DNA of 64,000 bases, from NCBI GenBank assembly GCA_951812825.1, contig OX638324.1, positions 506,459-570,458 of the forward strand, read 5' to 3'. This DNA comes from an uncultured Dehalococcoidia bacterium (GTDB lineage Bacteria; Chloroflexota; Dehalococcoidia; Lucifugimonadales; GCA-2712585). The translations under genes were made by a program, and so were the position numbers. Below are positions 1 to 8,462 of the stretch, one piece after another (position 1 is the stretch's first letter; every line of letters starts with the position of its first letter). The notes below the pieces were generated by a model. That model worked only from the letters and a program-made list of their open reading frames with translations. It was not told the origin of the DNA and ran no database searches.

Positions 1-584
1 GCCACAAGCTGCACCGCCTGCTGGAACACCGTGGTCATGAAGAGCTTCAGCCAGTGTCTTCCCCAACCCGCCGTGTGGGGCAGGATCCACAGTCCCAAGG
101 CCACTGGAGCCAGCACAAGCAGGATGTCTATCAGGGCAAGCCTCAACACCATCTGCACCAGCACGTAAAGGACGAAAAAGCCGTAGACCAGGTAGAGGAG
201 GGCCACCAGCAGGCCCATGCCCACACTTCCCACGTTCACGGTCACCAGGAAGGTGTTGAGGGGAGCCCGCAGCAGGTCTCCAGGCCTCACGTCAAGGAAT
301 ACGGCGATGAAGCCGGACACGGCGTCAGCCACGTCGATGACTAAGGCGCACCACCATAGGGATGAAACCGCGGCCACCATCCCAAGCAGCAGCCTCGGCA
401 CCATCTCCCTCCATCCCGCCTGCTTGATGCCCAGCTGTTCGCCCACTATGAAGGTGAGGCCGATCCAGCCCAGGATCGCCGCTAGGGATCCCCCGGCGAT
501 GACCCAAACCACCGACCAGGCCTGGCGCACCAGTTCGTGTTCGTAGGTGAGGCCGGGGGGAGTGCCGGTGAGGATGTCGCTCAT
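1..584 (-). CDS. TrbL/VirB6-like conjugation membrane protein (C-terminus beyond window)
   Basis: The reading frame is open from an ATG at 584 to the window edge (about 194 residues), so the C-terminus is missing. The translation is a polytopic membrane protein with hydrophobic segments near residues 22-44, 55-75 and 105-160. Its distal part (LRLALIDILLVLAPVALGLW, then a W-rich stretch and FQQAVQL) follows the pattern of TrbL/VirB6 conjugation proteins, which form the inner-membrane channel of type IV secretion systems. It starts 6 bp after the stop of the upstream minus-strand gene, so the two are probably one transcript. The family is assigned from pattern recognition only. Confidence 0.55.
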   Translation of the reverse strand, partial: MSDILTGTPPGLTYEHELVRQAWSVVWVIAGGSLAAILGWIGLTFIVGEQLGIKQAGWREMVPRLLLGMVAAVSSLWWCALVIDVADAVSGFIAVFLDVRPGDLLRAPLNTFLVTVNVGSVGMGLLVALLYLVYGFFVLYVLVQMVLRLALIDILLVLAPVALGLWILPHTAGWGRHWLKLFMTTVFQQAVQLV

Positions 585-590
585 ACCGTC

Positions 591-1205
591 CTACCATCCC
601 CCGCAGTTGTCCGCGTCGACGCCCGAGGCTCGCTCCACCACACCGCAAAGGGAGCCGTGGGTGCCCTCCACCACCCAGGTGGCGAATGCCCTGGCCCAAC
701 GGTCGGGCTCCAGGGCCGCTATCATCCTGTCCCAGATGCTGGTGGGCCGGTAGATGGGAATAATGGCGTGAAAGGCAGTGGTGTGGCCCCCGACCACGTC
801 GGCAACCATCGCCAGCAGGTAGGCCCTGTTCGGGTCCAACTCCTCCTGGCCCGGAATGGCCGGGTACTCCCATGAGTACTCCCAGCCCTCTCCCAGTTGC
901 TTCTCTCCTCCGAGCACCGTGTAGACGGGGGTAATCCAGTCGCCGTTGTCGCCGTCGCGGATGCCGTAGAAGAGGTTGTCGATGGGCCGGTTGTAGATGG
1001 GCCTGGCTATGAACCCGCCTTCCTTCTTCCGCTCCACGAACTCCCGGCCAGCGTTGATGAGAACGATTTCGTCGCCGGGCGGGGCCTGCGCAGCCGCCAT
1101 GCCCATGAGGGGGATGGTCGCCAGAATTGTCAGCAGCAGGACCACCGCCAGAAGAAAAACTCTCCCGCTCCTGAGAAATCTCTCGTTGGTCCGTTGAGAT
1201 GCCAC
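591..1205 (-). CDS. Secreted or membrane-anchored protein of a conjugation module
   Basis: A 204-aa protein with a hydrophobic signal or anchor near residues 17-38 (FLLAVVLLLTILATIPLM), then an AQA-like cleavage site and a soluble domain rich in Trp and Tyr. The GTG at 1205 was chosen because AGGAGG lies 7 nt upstream; a longer form from an ATG at 1238 lacks a ribosome site. It directly precedes the TrbL/VirB6-like gene. I do not recognise the family. Its position suggests an envelope-exposed component of the transfer machinery. Confidence 0.6.
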   Translation of the reverse strand: MASQRTNERFLRSGRVFLLAVVLLLTILATIPLMGMAAAQAPPGDEIVLINAGREFVERKKEGGFIARPIYNRPIDNLFYGIRDGDNGDWITPVYTVLGGEKQLGEGWEYSWEYPAIPGQEELDPNRAYLLAMVADVVGGHTTAFHAIIPIYRPTSIWDRMIAALEPDRWARAFATWVVEGTHGSLCGVVERASGVDADNCGGW

Positions 1206-1306
1206 CTCGTTGCCTCCTCGTGTTTGAATTCGTCGCAATTGACTGCCAAGTAGTCTGAGGAATGGCGGGACGGAATATCATGGTCTCTGAGGGGGTCTCC
1301 AGTAAG

Positions 1307-1325
1307 AGGCCCCCTCACGGGGCCT
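1307..1325 (+). terminator. GC-rich hairpin followed by TTTATATTT
   Basis: AGGCCCC (1307-1313) pairs with GGGGCCT (1319-1325) across a 5-nt loop, and an AT-rich tract follows on the plus strand. No plus-strand gene lies upstream in the window, so it may be an attenuator in a leader rather than an operon terminator. Confidence 0.45.
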
Positions 1326-1465
1326 TTATATTTGGAGGCCCAATGTGGTGTCATACCCGTGTACAGGAATTACGAAAGTTGTAGAAATACAAGTCGGGGG
1401 GTTTTTCAGGCGTGAATTGAGCCGGAAAAGTGCAACTGAGAGGACTTTTTGTAAGTACTTTGTGG

Positions 1466-1580
1466 TAAGGGCCCGTTCCCCCGTTTGGGGGTGAAAATTG
1501 CATAAATGCAAGTGGGAATTCGAGCCAATCGGGAGAGTTTCTGTCGCATGGGAGTAAGCATTGCGGGGAACGGGCCCTTA
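1466..1580. repeat. 16-bp perfect inverted repeat with 83-bp spacer
   Basis: TAAGGGCCCGTTCCCC at 1466-1481 is exactly the reverse complement of 1565-1580. The arms sit in the divergent control region just before the amber-interrupted HTH gene. They could be paired operator sites, a transfer or replication origin element, or ends of a small lost element. Confidence 0.7.
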
Positions 1581-1645
1581 CGCGGGGGTGGTTGTTCACT
1601 ACAGGAGAAGTTCTACAGGACACTGAATCGGAAGGAGGAGGGCGT

Positions 1646-2434
1646 ATGAAGGACAACACGGTGAACGGTGAACACGATGCATTGACGGGAGAGAAGGGAC
1701 GGCAGGAGGAGTCCCTGTCCGGCGACAGCAGCCGGCGAGACGGGCCAAGGCTGCGCCGGGTGCGTCTGAAGACCCTGTTGCGGGAGCTGGTGGACTAGGA
1801 AGGACGGATGGAGGCGGCGGAGATGCTGGGGGTCAACTACCGCACCCTGGTCCGTGCCGAGGAGACGGGGCAGTTCACGGGACGCATGCGGGATGCGTTG
1901 CACCGGCTCATGGAACCGCGGCAAGCTCCGGAGGTGTCCCGACTGGCAGGGCGCGTCACCACCTTGGACTGGCGCGTAAAGAAATTGGAAACGAGGTTGC
2001 GAGAAATGACGTTGGCCAATGCCGTCGTGAAGGCCGATGTCCAACCCACCGTGGAGGGGCATCCGTCATCCGGGAGGGCTACGCCGCAGCGTCGGTGCCA
2101 GGGGCTGGTCGCCGAGGACCCGTCCGCTTTCGACGCCGAGGTCTACGGCGACGCCTGGCCGTTGGTGGAGGAGTGGCGGCGGCTCAGGACGGGCCATCCC
2201 AGCCAGGGCCGCACCCTGTCGTGGCTGACCACGGAGGAACGGCTGCTGACCCTAGAGCTGGCCATGATGGAGCAGCACGGGCTCACCCTGCCACCGGAGA
2301 CCCAACCCCTCCGTGGCTTCGGACGCCGGGACCAGATCGCCTGGCGGCGGGAGGCGCTGCGCGACACGCGTAAAGCCCTCGCGAGGAGAAAGTTGCTGCG
2401 GCGTATTTTTACCCTGGGGCTGTGGCGGGGATAG
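1646..2434 (+). pseudogene. HTH DNA-binding protein interrupted by an in-frame TAG
   Basis: Two reading frames in the same phase, 1646-1798 and 1808-2434, are separated only by TAG at 1796-1798 and three sense codons. Read through, they give about 262 residues. The start at 1646 follows GGAGGAGGG. The sequence around the stop (LLRELVD-stop-EGRMEAAEMLGVNYRTL) forms one helix-turn-helix unit of a type I associate with Chloroflexota element-borne regulators, so the stop splits the DNA-binding domain. The central part (LAGRVTTLDWRVKKLETRLR) is probably a coiled coil and the C-terminus is basic. A restart at ATG 1808 (AAGGA just upstream) could make a 208-aa product. Nonsense mutation, sequencing error and suppression are all possible. 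Confidence 0.6.
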
Positions 2435-3064
2435 ACTCTAGCGCCGGCAGCTGAACTGCATTTGTGGGTGGTCCAACGTTGTCGTATGGCGGTTGCATAG
2501 GAGTAAGTGATGTGGGCCAAAATGCCCCGAAATCGTTGACAAGGCTGAAATTCGGTGCTATCACTGAATTCTGTTTCTGGCTTTTTCCAGCGTTTCCCGC
2601 CGAGAAACCTGGAGGATTTCCGTCCCCCAAATTCGGGACCGGTTGAACAGGATCGAACCTCGCTCTCCCAACAGCCGCCCGAGGGGTTCTCACCGGAGGG
2701 ATTGAGCCTCGCTCTCCCGACGGTGACCCCAGGAGGGACAACCGCACAACCGCTGCGTGAGGCTGGTTGAAGGGTAGAGCCGTGCTCCCCCGAGGCCGTT
2801 TCGAAAGTGGTAGAACCCTAGCCGGAGTGCACGTGATCTCTCCCAGGTAACGTCCTCATCGTTCACCGGGAGCCTGGCGTCACCTTCAAGCAATTCTCCG
2901 CAAGCACTCCTCACCCCTGGCGAAGCTGCGTCTCTTCACACCACTCCACCTTCCTGCCTCTCGCATCCGACCTTGGAGGTGGTGCGTCCCCGGCCACGGC
3001 TCCCCTAATCACACCTTCCGCGCCGCGTTTGCCGGTGCGGGCACCCAATCGAAAGGAGGCGTTC
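2435..3064. other. 630-bp stretch with no recognisable gene
   Basis: No frame here has a ribosome site or family resemblance. CCTCGCTCTCCC occurs twice (2658-2669 and 2707-2718). A plus-strand promoter for the following array is likely but none stands out. Confidence 0.4.
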
Positions 3065-3313
3065 ATGAACGTCACACAACTCAGATCAACGGTATCCCGG
3101 TTCAAGAAGCACCGCGGCGTTGTAGTCCATACCGTCCTGTCACGACGGCGGCTGGCGATGGTAATAGCAGTAGGAGTCCTGATTCTACTGCCCCTGCTTG
3201 CAGGCGACCCAGAGGTCTTCGTACTGAACGCCATCGTCATTGGCCTTGCAGCCCTTGTCATTCGAAAGCTGGTGCTGGCTGGCCGGAAAAAACAGCGTAG
3301 ACACGGACGCTGA
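3065..3313 (+). CDS. Small two-helix membrane protein
   Basis: An 82-aa protein with a basic N-terminus, two adjacent membrane segments (about residues 29-46 and 50-70) and a basic tail ending RKKQRRHGR. AGGAGG lies 5 nt before the ATG. An intrinsic terminator follows at 3355-3390, so it may be a single-gene unit at the head of the array. No family was recognised; small basic membrane proteins are common near entry or maintenance genes of plasmids. Confidence 0.6.
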   Translation: MNVTQLRSTVSRFKKHRGVVVHTVLSRRRLAMVIAVGVLILLPLLAGDPEVFVLNAIVIGLAALVIRKLVLAGRKKQRRHGR

Positions 3314-3354
3314 CGTCCGGTCTTCCCATTCCCAGGCATACAACTTCGACCATC

Positions 3355-3390
3355 AGGGGGCGTCTCTTCCGAGGCGACCCCTCTCTTTTT
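3355..3390 (+). terminator. Intrinsic terminator after the small membrane protein gene
   Basis: Arms 3355-3366 and 3371-3382 form a near-perfect 12-bp stem with a TTCC loop, followed by CTCTTTTT. This is the most classical rho-independent terminator in the window. Confidence 0.75.
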
Positions 3391-3444
3391 GCCCGTCGTG
3401 GGCGCAGATCCCATGAAACAACACAACAACTTAGGAGGTACACG

Positions 3445-4038
3445 ATGAAAACGGCAACTATGGCAATTGGCAATCCAACAACCGGGCCGGCGAGGCCCCG
3501 GCACAGCCTTGAGGAGCTTGTTGATCAGCTCTTCGCAGCGCTGATTTTCCCGGATGACCCGGAACCCGACGCTGTGGTTGATCCCCACCAGGACCCGGCC
3601 CGACAACCCCGGCGCAGCCTGGAGGAACGGGTAGACCGGCTCATGGCGACCCTGACCTTCAGGGTGGAACCTGAACCAATGCCAATCGCAGCATCAACGG
3701 ACTTGGTTCGCGATATCCACCAGGCCCGGCGACACCGCCAGCAGGGCAACCTGGACGGGGCACTTGAGACCCTGGCTGGCGCGGTCCCGACGTCCGCCTC
3801 TCCCAGCCTTACGCGGTGGGCCTTCACCGAGTGGAAGCACTTGGTGAAAAGGAGATTTGGCCAACTGGCCCCCTTGGTCTACAGCCAGACAATGGGGCGT
3901 GCCGCTGCCCTGGTGCCCGCAGGCACTGTCGGGACCCTTGAGGTGGTCGCCGTGCTGGGCATGTCCTGGAGGCCGGGCAAGCTTCTATCCCAGCGCAGCC
4001 TGAGGGGCCTCAGGCCCCTGTCCAGGGGAGGTGCGTAG
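3445..4038 (+). CDS. Unknown 197-aa protein with an N-terminal tandem repeat
   Basis: The ATG follows TTAGGAGG with good spacing. The N-terminal half holds two copies of a roughly 30-residue unit (RPRHSLEELVDQLFAALIF and QPRRSLEERVDRLMATLTF, each followed by an acidic Pro-Glu stretch). The C-terminal half looks globular. The 3' end lies just before the primase start, giving probable translational coupling. No family was recognised. The repeated amphipathic helix could be a binding motif for a replication partner, which is inference from position only. Confidence 0.6.
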   Translation: MKTATMAIGNPTTGPARPRHSLEELVDQLFAALIFPDDPEPDAVVDPHQDPARQPRRSLEERVDRLMATLTFRVEPEPMPIAASTDLVRDIHQARRHRQQGNLDGALETLAGAVPTSASPSLTRWAFTEWKHLVKRRFGQLAPLVYSQTMGRAAALVPAGTVGTLEVVAVLGMSWRPGKLLSQRSLRGLRPLSRGGA

Positions 4039-4039
4039 T

Positions 4040-5092
4040 ATGGCGGCAACTCACGTCAAGGTGGACATTCCCGCGCTGAAGGCGCGACACCCCCTGGGCG
4101 ACGCGGTGGAGGCCGCTGGCGTACGGCTGGGAGGCGTGGGCAGGGTCCGGCAGGGCATCTGCCCATTCCACGAGGAGGCGGAGGGTAGCTTCACGGTGTA
4201 CTCCGACTCCCAGAGGTTCTACTGCTTCGGTTGCGGCGCCGGAGGCGACGTGCTGGACTTCATCCAGCGCACCGAGAATCTTACTCTCCCTGAGGCCCTA
4301 CGAAGGCTTGACGGCGGGACAGACCTTGTACTCCGGCCTGCAAATCATCCAACAACAATGCCGCGCCCCAAGACCGACACGATCCCTCCAAGAGACCCCA
4401 CCCTTCTGACGGCGGCGGCACGTTTCTACGCCCGAAACCTGAAGGGCAGCCCTGAAGCCCAGGCGTACCTTGCGTCCAGGGGTCTTGGCCCTAACGCCAC
4501 AGCCCGCCTTGGCCTTGGCTTTGCCAACGGTCGCGGGCTGCGACAGACTTTGGAGACCCTCGGTTTCCCCGAGCGACGGGTCCGGGACTCCGGGCTGTTC
4601 ACCGAGGGAGGAAGGGAGAGATTTGCAGGGATGATCGTGACTCCCGACCTCTCCCGCGGCCTGGTCCACTGGCTTGCGGGTAGGGCTCTTCAATCCGGCG
4701 CCAAGCCCCGCTTCCAGTCCATTCCTGGCCCCAAACCGGTACTTGGCCTTGGCCGGCTGCCCTTCGGACCGCCCTTGGTGGTGGTTGCAGAGGGCCTCTT
4801 CGACTGGCTCTGCCTGGCTCAATGGGGCCTGCCCGCCGTGGCGGCCCTGGGAACCCATGGCCTTGAACGAGTGGCGTCGGCCCTTCGGGGCTGCCCCAAG
4901 GTATTCCTGGCCTTCGACAATGACGACGCGGGCCGAGAAGCATCGGAACGGCTTGCAGGTCTGCTTGGACATAAAGCCGCCGTGGTCGCTCTACCCAGAG
5001 GCTTGGGTGATCTGGCAGAGCTTGCGACTCACCGTCACGGACGCGCCATCTTCCTTTGCCTGCTGGCAGGGGCCGCCCGCACTCAACGGTAG
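4040..5092 (+). CDS. DnaG-type primase (CHC2 zinc finger + Toprim)
   Basis: A 350-aa protein. The N-terminal CHC2 zinc finger is visible (CPFHEEAEGSF then FYCFGCGAGGDVLDF, about residues 39-75). A Toprim domain follows, with the glutamate in VVVAEGLFDW (about 245) and the metal-binding FDNDDAGRE (about 290). It is shorter than chromosomal DnaG (about 600 aa) and lacks the helicase-interacting C-terminus, as is usual for plasmid and phage primases. It would synthesise RNA primers for replication or conjugal transfer of the element. ATG 4040 was preferred over GTG 4031 because GGGGAGG immediately abuts the GTG. Confidence 0.85.
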   Translation: MAATHVKVDIPALKARHPLGDAVEAAGVRLGGVGRVRQGICPFHEEAEGSFTVYSDSQRFYCFGCGAGGDVLDFIQRTENLTLPEALRRLDGGTDLVLRPANHPTTMPRPKTDTIPPRDPTLLTAAARFYARNLKGSPEAQAYLASRGLGPNATARLGLGFANGRGLRQTLETLGFPERRVRDSGLFTEGGRERFAGMIVTPDLSRGLVHWLAGRALQSGAKPRFQSIPGPKPVLGLGRLPFGPPLVVVAEGLFDWLCLAQWGLPAVAALGTHGLERVASALRGCPKVFLAFDNDDAGREASERLAGLLGHKAAVVALPRGLGDLAELATHRHGRAIFLCLLAGAARTQR

Positions 5093-5273
5093 GGACTTCT
5101 TTCCCCCAATTCAGTCGGGGCTAGCGGCCCGCTTCGCCAACTCTCCCCCTTCATTCATACAGGAATGCCTCAGAGCATTCCGCGACGGGCAATTGCCCGC
5201 CCACGCGTCTCATCTTATGAGACCCGCATTGCTCATCCCATTGAGCAAATACGACTACAGAAGGAGTTCAGCA
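5093..5273. other. Leader between the primase and Rad52-like genes
   Basis: About 180 bp without a convincing gene. Short inverted segments are present (TCTCATCTTATGAGA at 5209-5223 and TTGCTCATCCCATTGAGCAA at 5229-5248), which could fold in a 5' leader of the following gene. Confidence 0.4.
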
Positions 5274-6137
5274 ATGTCCAATCTCAACAGTAACAGCAAC
5301 GGACACCACCTCAACGGCGCTGGCAACGGCCTTGTGCACCTCAATGGCAACGGAAGAAAACCCGGTTCCTCTATCGTCGTCGACAACGACCCAGCAGCGA
5401 TGGCGGAACCGACCCTCCTCTGGGACGGGCTGCCTCCCGCCGTGGCGAAGTCCCTGGCCCAACCCTTGGACCCAGCCTTCATCTCCCAGCGCAGGGGCAG
5501 GGCAGGAATGATCTTCCACTACCTGGAGGGCCACACGGTCATCGACCAGGCCAACCGGATTTTCGGGTTTGGCGGCTGGGGCTACGACCTGGTGGGAGAA
5601 GTAACCCTCAGGCAGTTGGAGGCAGTGGACCCCAGGACCGGGGAGGTGAAGACCTCCTCCGCCTACAGCGCACCGGTGCGGGTCATCGTGGTCGGCGCAC
5701 CCTCCCGCACCGACGTGGGTTTCCACGCTGTGACGGAGGAGACTTCGGACGGTCACGACACAGCCCTGAAGGGCGCCGTCACCGACGGCCTGAAACGGGC
5801 CCTAAGAAGCTTTGGAGTGCAATTTGGCAACGGATTCTACGGAGACCAGGTTGACCATGGAGTCCGATTCCAACCGGAGCAGGTGCAGACCCAGGCCGGA
5901 AGGGATCCGGAAAGGGCAAAGCCCAACCCCCATACGAAAAATTCCCAGGCCGAGATGCTTCGGAACCGGCTACTTGAACTGGGCGCGGCCCAGGGCTTCA
6001 ACGAGCAGCAGGTGCGGGAGGCGGTACAAGCCCGGACCGGCATGGACCTGGAGGCGCTGGAGGCAGCAGAGCTTGCTCCCCTAGTGAAGGCGGCTGCCAA
6101 CAAGCTCAACAGGATGCAGAAGGCAAAGGACGCCTGA
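5274..6137 (+). CDS. Rad52/Rad22-family single-strand annealing protein
   Basis: A 287-aa protein; the ATG follows AAGGAG. After an Asn/Gly-rich leader (residues 1-30), residues about 60-190 carry the Rad52/22 core: a Y-L-E-G-H-x-V-I-D-Q-A-N segment, FGFGGWGYD, then DTALKGAVTDGLKRALRSFG and FGNGFYG. These proteins bind ssDNA and anneal complementary strands. The C-terminal region (200-287) is variable. It fits the surrounding primase, nuclease and SSB genes as part of an element-encoded recombination kit of the kind phages and conjugative elements carry for single-strand annealing. Confidence 0.85.
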   Translation: MSNLNSNSNGHHLNGAGNGLVHLNGNGRKPGSSIVVDNDPAAMAEPTLLWDGLPPAVAKSLAQPLDPAFISQRRGRAGMIFHYLEGHTVIDQANRIFGFGGWGYDLVGEVTLRQLEAVDPRTGEVKTSSAYSAPVRVIVVGAPSRTDVGFHAVTEETSDGHDTALKGAVTDGLKRALRSFGVQFGNGFYGDQVDHGVRFQPEQVQTQAGRDPERAKPNPHTKNSQAEMLRNRLLELGAAQGFNEQQVREAVQARTGMDLEALEAAELAPLVKAAANKLNRMQKAKDA

Positions 6138-6169
6138 CGCAACCACAACCACGGGCAACGGAACTAAAC

Positions 6170-6196
6170 GGGGCGGTCTCCTACGGGGGCCGCCCC
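6170..6196 (+). terminator. 12-bp GC hairpin with 3-nt loop
   Basis: Arms 6170-6181 and 6185-6196 pair fully (with G-U pairs) around TAC. The tract after it is ACTTTGCATTT, weak in T, so it may act as attenuator or RNA-stability element between the Rad52-like and TSCPD genes. Confidence 0.6.
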
Positions 6197-6236
6197 ACTT
6201 TGCATTTGTGCAAGTACACGAAAGGAGACGTGTGTC

Positions 6237-6707
6237 ATGTTCATCACAACCACTCAACGACCCAGGCCCAGAAGTCTGCGCAGCTCAACCACCAGGCTGA
6301 ACACAGAGTTCGGCAAACTCTACGTCACCGTGGCCGTGGACGAGGACGACCGGCCCTACGAGGTCTTCGGAAGGCTCGGCAAGGGAGGAAGCTTCCAGCG
6401 CGGCGTCACAGAGCTCGTCTGCCGCCTTATTTCCCTGCACCTTAGATCAGGCACCCCTCTGCAGGAGATCCTCCGGCAGTGCAGGGGCATCGGCGAGATG
6501 CAGCCCTTCTTCAACGGACTGCCGGGTGGTGACACCGTGCCCGTGCTGGGCGTCGGCGACGGCATCGCCCACATCCTACGGGAGTACCTAGTAGAGGGAG
6601 AACCACTCAGCAGGCGGAAGGACAATTGGCCCCGGCAACGGTTTGAGGAAGATGCGCAGCTTCTCCACTCACACAGACAAATCCATCAAATAGGAGAAAA
6701 ACAATGA
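6237..6707 (+). CDS. Stand-alone TSCPD-domain protein
   Basis: A 156-aa protein; AAGGAG lies upstream of the ATG. Residues about 18-125 match the TSCPD domain found at the C-terminus of B12-dependent ribonucleotide reductases (KLYVTVAVDEDDRPYEVFGR, then GKGGSFQRGVTELVCRLISL and GIAHIL). No reductase catalytic domain lies nearby. Orphan TSCPD proteins occur in phages and plasmids with unclear function; a nucleotide-supply or regulatory link to DNA replication is inference. The stop overlaps the start of the nuclease gene (ATGA), indicating translational coupling. Confidence 0.7.
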   Translation: MFITTTQRPRPRSLRSSTTRLNTEFGKLYVTVAVDEDDRPYEVFGRLGKGGSFQRGVTELVCRLISLHLRSGTPLQEILRQCRGIGEMQPFFNGLPGGDTVPVLGVGDGIAHILREYLVEGEPLSRRKDNWPRQRFEEDAQLLHSHRQIHQIGEKQ

Positions 6708-7843
6708 CCACAGCACCAACCCTGGAAAGAGCAGAGACACTCTCGCGTCCCGCGGCGCGGTTCGTCGACGAGGACCACCCCGTATCGGATACGGGACAGG
6801 CCCTGGAGGTGCGGGCCTCGGCGGCCCTGGGCTGCCGCCGCTCCCTCTGGTACTACGCAACCGGCTACGTGCCCACCAATCCCCCCACTGACGAATCGCT
6901 CATGGCCATGGAGGCGGGCAACGCCCTGGAACCTGTAATGATGCGGGCCATGGACAGGGAGGGTTGGGAGGTGAATCCCGCCGATCCCACGAATCCCAAG
7001 TCGGTCAAGGTCAGGCTGGAACCCGGTCTGCTTGTGACGGGCCATCCCGACGGCACAGTGAGGTTTCCCCTCCCTCAGAGGGAGACCCCCACCGACATCG
7101 CCATCCCCCAGATGTTCCTCTTCGATGAGGAGGAACCGGCCCAAACCACCTACGGGGAAGAGATAGTGGTAGAGGTGAAGACCAGGGGTCCCGAGGCTTT
7201 CAAACGGTGGCGCACCCTGGGCGCCGAGCGTAGCCATCCCCCCGCCGTGGCGCAGGCTGCCGTCTACTCCCTGGGTCTCTTCGGAGAGATGCGGGACGCC
7301 GTCATTGCCTGCATGGACACGGGCGGCAGGACCTGGGATTACGAGGTGATCCCCGCAGAACGGCTGGAACAGGCCCTTCAGAATACCAGCCGGTGGCTGG
7401 AGCCCCTGGTGGAACATCACGCCCTCCACGGGCCGGACCCCGACGCCCTGCCCGATCGGGATTATCGGGCAGGCAGCTGGCAGTGTAGAAGTTGTCCCTT
7501 CCTGGACCTCTGCCTGCCGGGCGAGAACAGCCACGAAGAGGAAGCAGAACCGGAGGAGTCACCGGTGAGCGACGAGGAGGCCCTGGAGGCGGTTGCCGCC
7601 TACACCGAGGCCAAGCAGTCCATGAAAGACCCCGAAAAGATGAAGAAAACCGCCCTGGCAACCCTGAAGAGGTGGATGTCCCGGAAAGGGGACAAAAAAG
7701 TCTCCCTGGGAGGGCGCACCATCAGCCTCGTGCAGTCCCGCCGCTACTCGGTGAACTACAACAGGCTCAACAGCCTGCTGGACCCGGAGACCAGGACCGA
7801 AATCGTCACCGAGCGGGAATCGGAATACGTCCGGGTCTCCTAG
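6704..7843 (+). CDS. Cas4/RecB-like PD-(D/E)XK nuclease
   Basis: A 379-aa protein. The N-terminus has a Cys-Arg-rich helix (LGCRRSLWYYATGY) like the start of Cas4/AddB-type nucleases. GHPDGTV (about 108) supplies the PD aspartate and VVEVKTRG (about 151) the E-x-K, followed by a Gln-containing helix (AVAQAAVYSLGL). A late CRSCPFLDLC motif (about 258-267) resembles part of the 4Fe-4S cluster of this group, with the first Cys probably in the N-terminal helix. The last 100 residues are extra and charged. Likely a DNA exonuclease working with the Rad52-like annealing protein encoded just upstream. Confidence 0.75.
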   Translation: MTTAPTLERAETLSRPAARFVDEDHPVSDTGQALEVRASAALGCRRSLWYYATGYVPTNPPTDESLMAMEAGNALEPVMMRAMDREGWEVNPADPTNPKSVKVRLEPGLLVTGHPDGTVRFPLPQRETPTDIAIPQMFLFDEEEPAQTTYGEEIVVEVKTRGPEAFKRWRTLGAERSHPPAVAQAAVYSLGLFGEMRDAVIACMDTGGRTWDYEVIPAERLEQALQNTSRWLEPLVEHHALHGPDPDALPDRDYRAGSWQCRSCPFLDLCLPGENSHEEEAEPEESPVSDEEALEAVAAYTEAKQSMKDPEKMKKTALATLKRWMSRKGDKKVSLGGRTISLVQSRRYSVNYNRLNSLLDPETRTEIVTERESEYVRVS

Positions 7844-7844
7844 A

Positions 7845-7897
7845 CGCTTCCAGCCATAGGGAAGCGCCCCACGTTCTTCCTTTCCTCTATAGGAAAG
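7845..7897 (+). terminator. Two short hairpins between the nuclease and ssb genes
   Basis: CGCTTCC/GGAAGCG (7845-7866) and CTTTCCT/AGGAAAG with a CTAT loop (7880-7897). Neither is followed by a T-run, so attenuator or processing-site roles are as likely as termination. Confidence 0.4.
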
Positions 7898-7965
7898 AAG
7901 CGACGCAGAAATCTCTTTGGGCGCGGGAATTCCGCGTCACTACCAAAACCAAGGAGGAACAAGAG

Positions 7966-8340
7966 ATGGCAAGAACCATAAACAGAGTGGAACTCCTGGG
8001 AAGGGTCGGCATAGACCCGGAGATGAGCTACACCCCCAACGGCACCGCCATCACCAGGCTCAGGCTGGCTACGGACCGGTACCGGAAGAACGGGGAGGAC
8101 TCCACGGACTGGCACACCGTGGTTGTGTGGGGCAAGCAGGGGGAGGCGGTTAACCGGTACGTATCCAAGGGCCAGCGGGTCTACGTGGCGGGTAGGCTGG
8201 TGCAGAACTCCTGGGATGGGGAGGACGGCAGGCGCCGCTACAGCACCGAGGTCCACGCCTCGGAGGTGGTCTTCCTCGACCATGCCGCAGCCGGTAACGG
8301 GGAGAACGCCACACCCCAGACCGACAACTCCCCCTTCTAG
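7966..8340 (+). CDS. ssb: Single-stranded DNA-binding protein
   Basis: A 124-aa OB-fold SSB: NRVELLGRVGIDPEM at the start, then TDWHTVVVWGKQGEAVNRYV, GQRVYVAGRLVQNSWDGEDG and a final DNSPF that matches the acidic partner-binding tail of bacterial SSBs. AGGAGG precedes the ATG. It protects ssDNA during replication, annealing and transfer. Shorter than chromosomal SSB because the linker is reduced, as in plasmid-encoded versions. Confidence 0.92.
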   Translation: MARTINRVELLGRVGIDPEMSYTPNGTAITRLRLATDRYRKNGEDSTDWHTVVVWGKQGEAVNRYVSKGQRVYVAGRLVQNSWDGEDGRRRYSTEVHASEVVFLDHAAAGNGENATPQTDNSPF

Positions 8341-8368
8341 CCCGTAAACCGAATTCACACCACGTCAT

Positions 8369-8427
8369 CGCCCCACCGTGGGGCGGTGCTGCACGGGGCC
8401 GTCTCCCTTCAACCGGGGACGGCCCCG
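8369..8427 (+). terminator. Tandem GC hairpins between the ssb and radC genes
   Basis: First hairpin CGCCCC/GGGGCG (8369-8385). The second is a 13-bp stem (8394-8406 with 8415-8427) around an 8-nt loop. Neither has a T-run. The second shares the GGGGCCGTCTCC-type arm with the hairpin at 6170. Confidence 0.55.
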
Positions 8428-8462
8428 CTTCACGTCCAACACCATGCCCTCAGGAGAGACCC

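Larger units (their letters stand above)
1206..1645. other. Divergent intergenic control region
   Basis: This 440-bp stretch separates the minus-strand transfer genes from the plus-strand array. It has no convincing gene but holds a hairpin (1307-1325), a long-spaced perfect inverted repeat (1466-1481/1565-1580) and a short TTGCAT/ATGCAA palindrome near 1498-1511. Promoters for both directions must lie here; oriT or a regulator-binding region is possible. Confidence 0.5.

Noticed and set aside
1-581. Plus-strand reading frames rich in His, Gln and Ser at the left edge
   Set aside because: They mirror the minus-strand membrane protein, which has the coherent hydrophobic pattern.
7492-8340. 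Long upstream extension of the SSB reading frame
   Set aside because: The added sequence is a shadow of the nuclease gene; AGGAGG and the conserved SSB start support ATG 7966.
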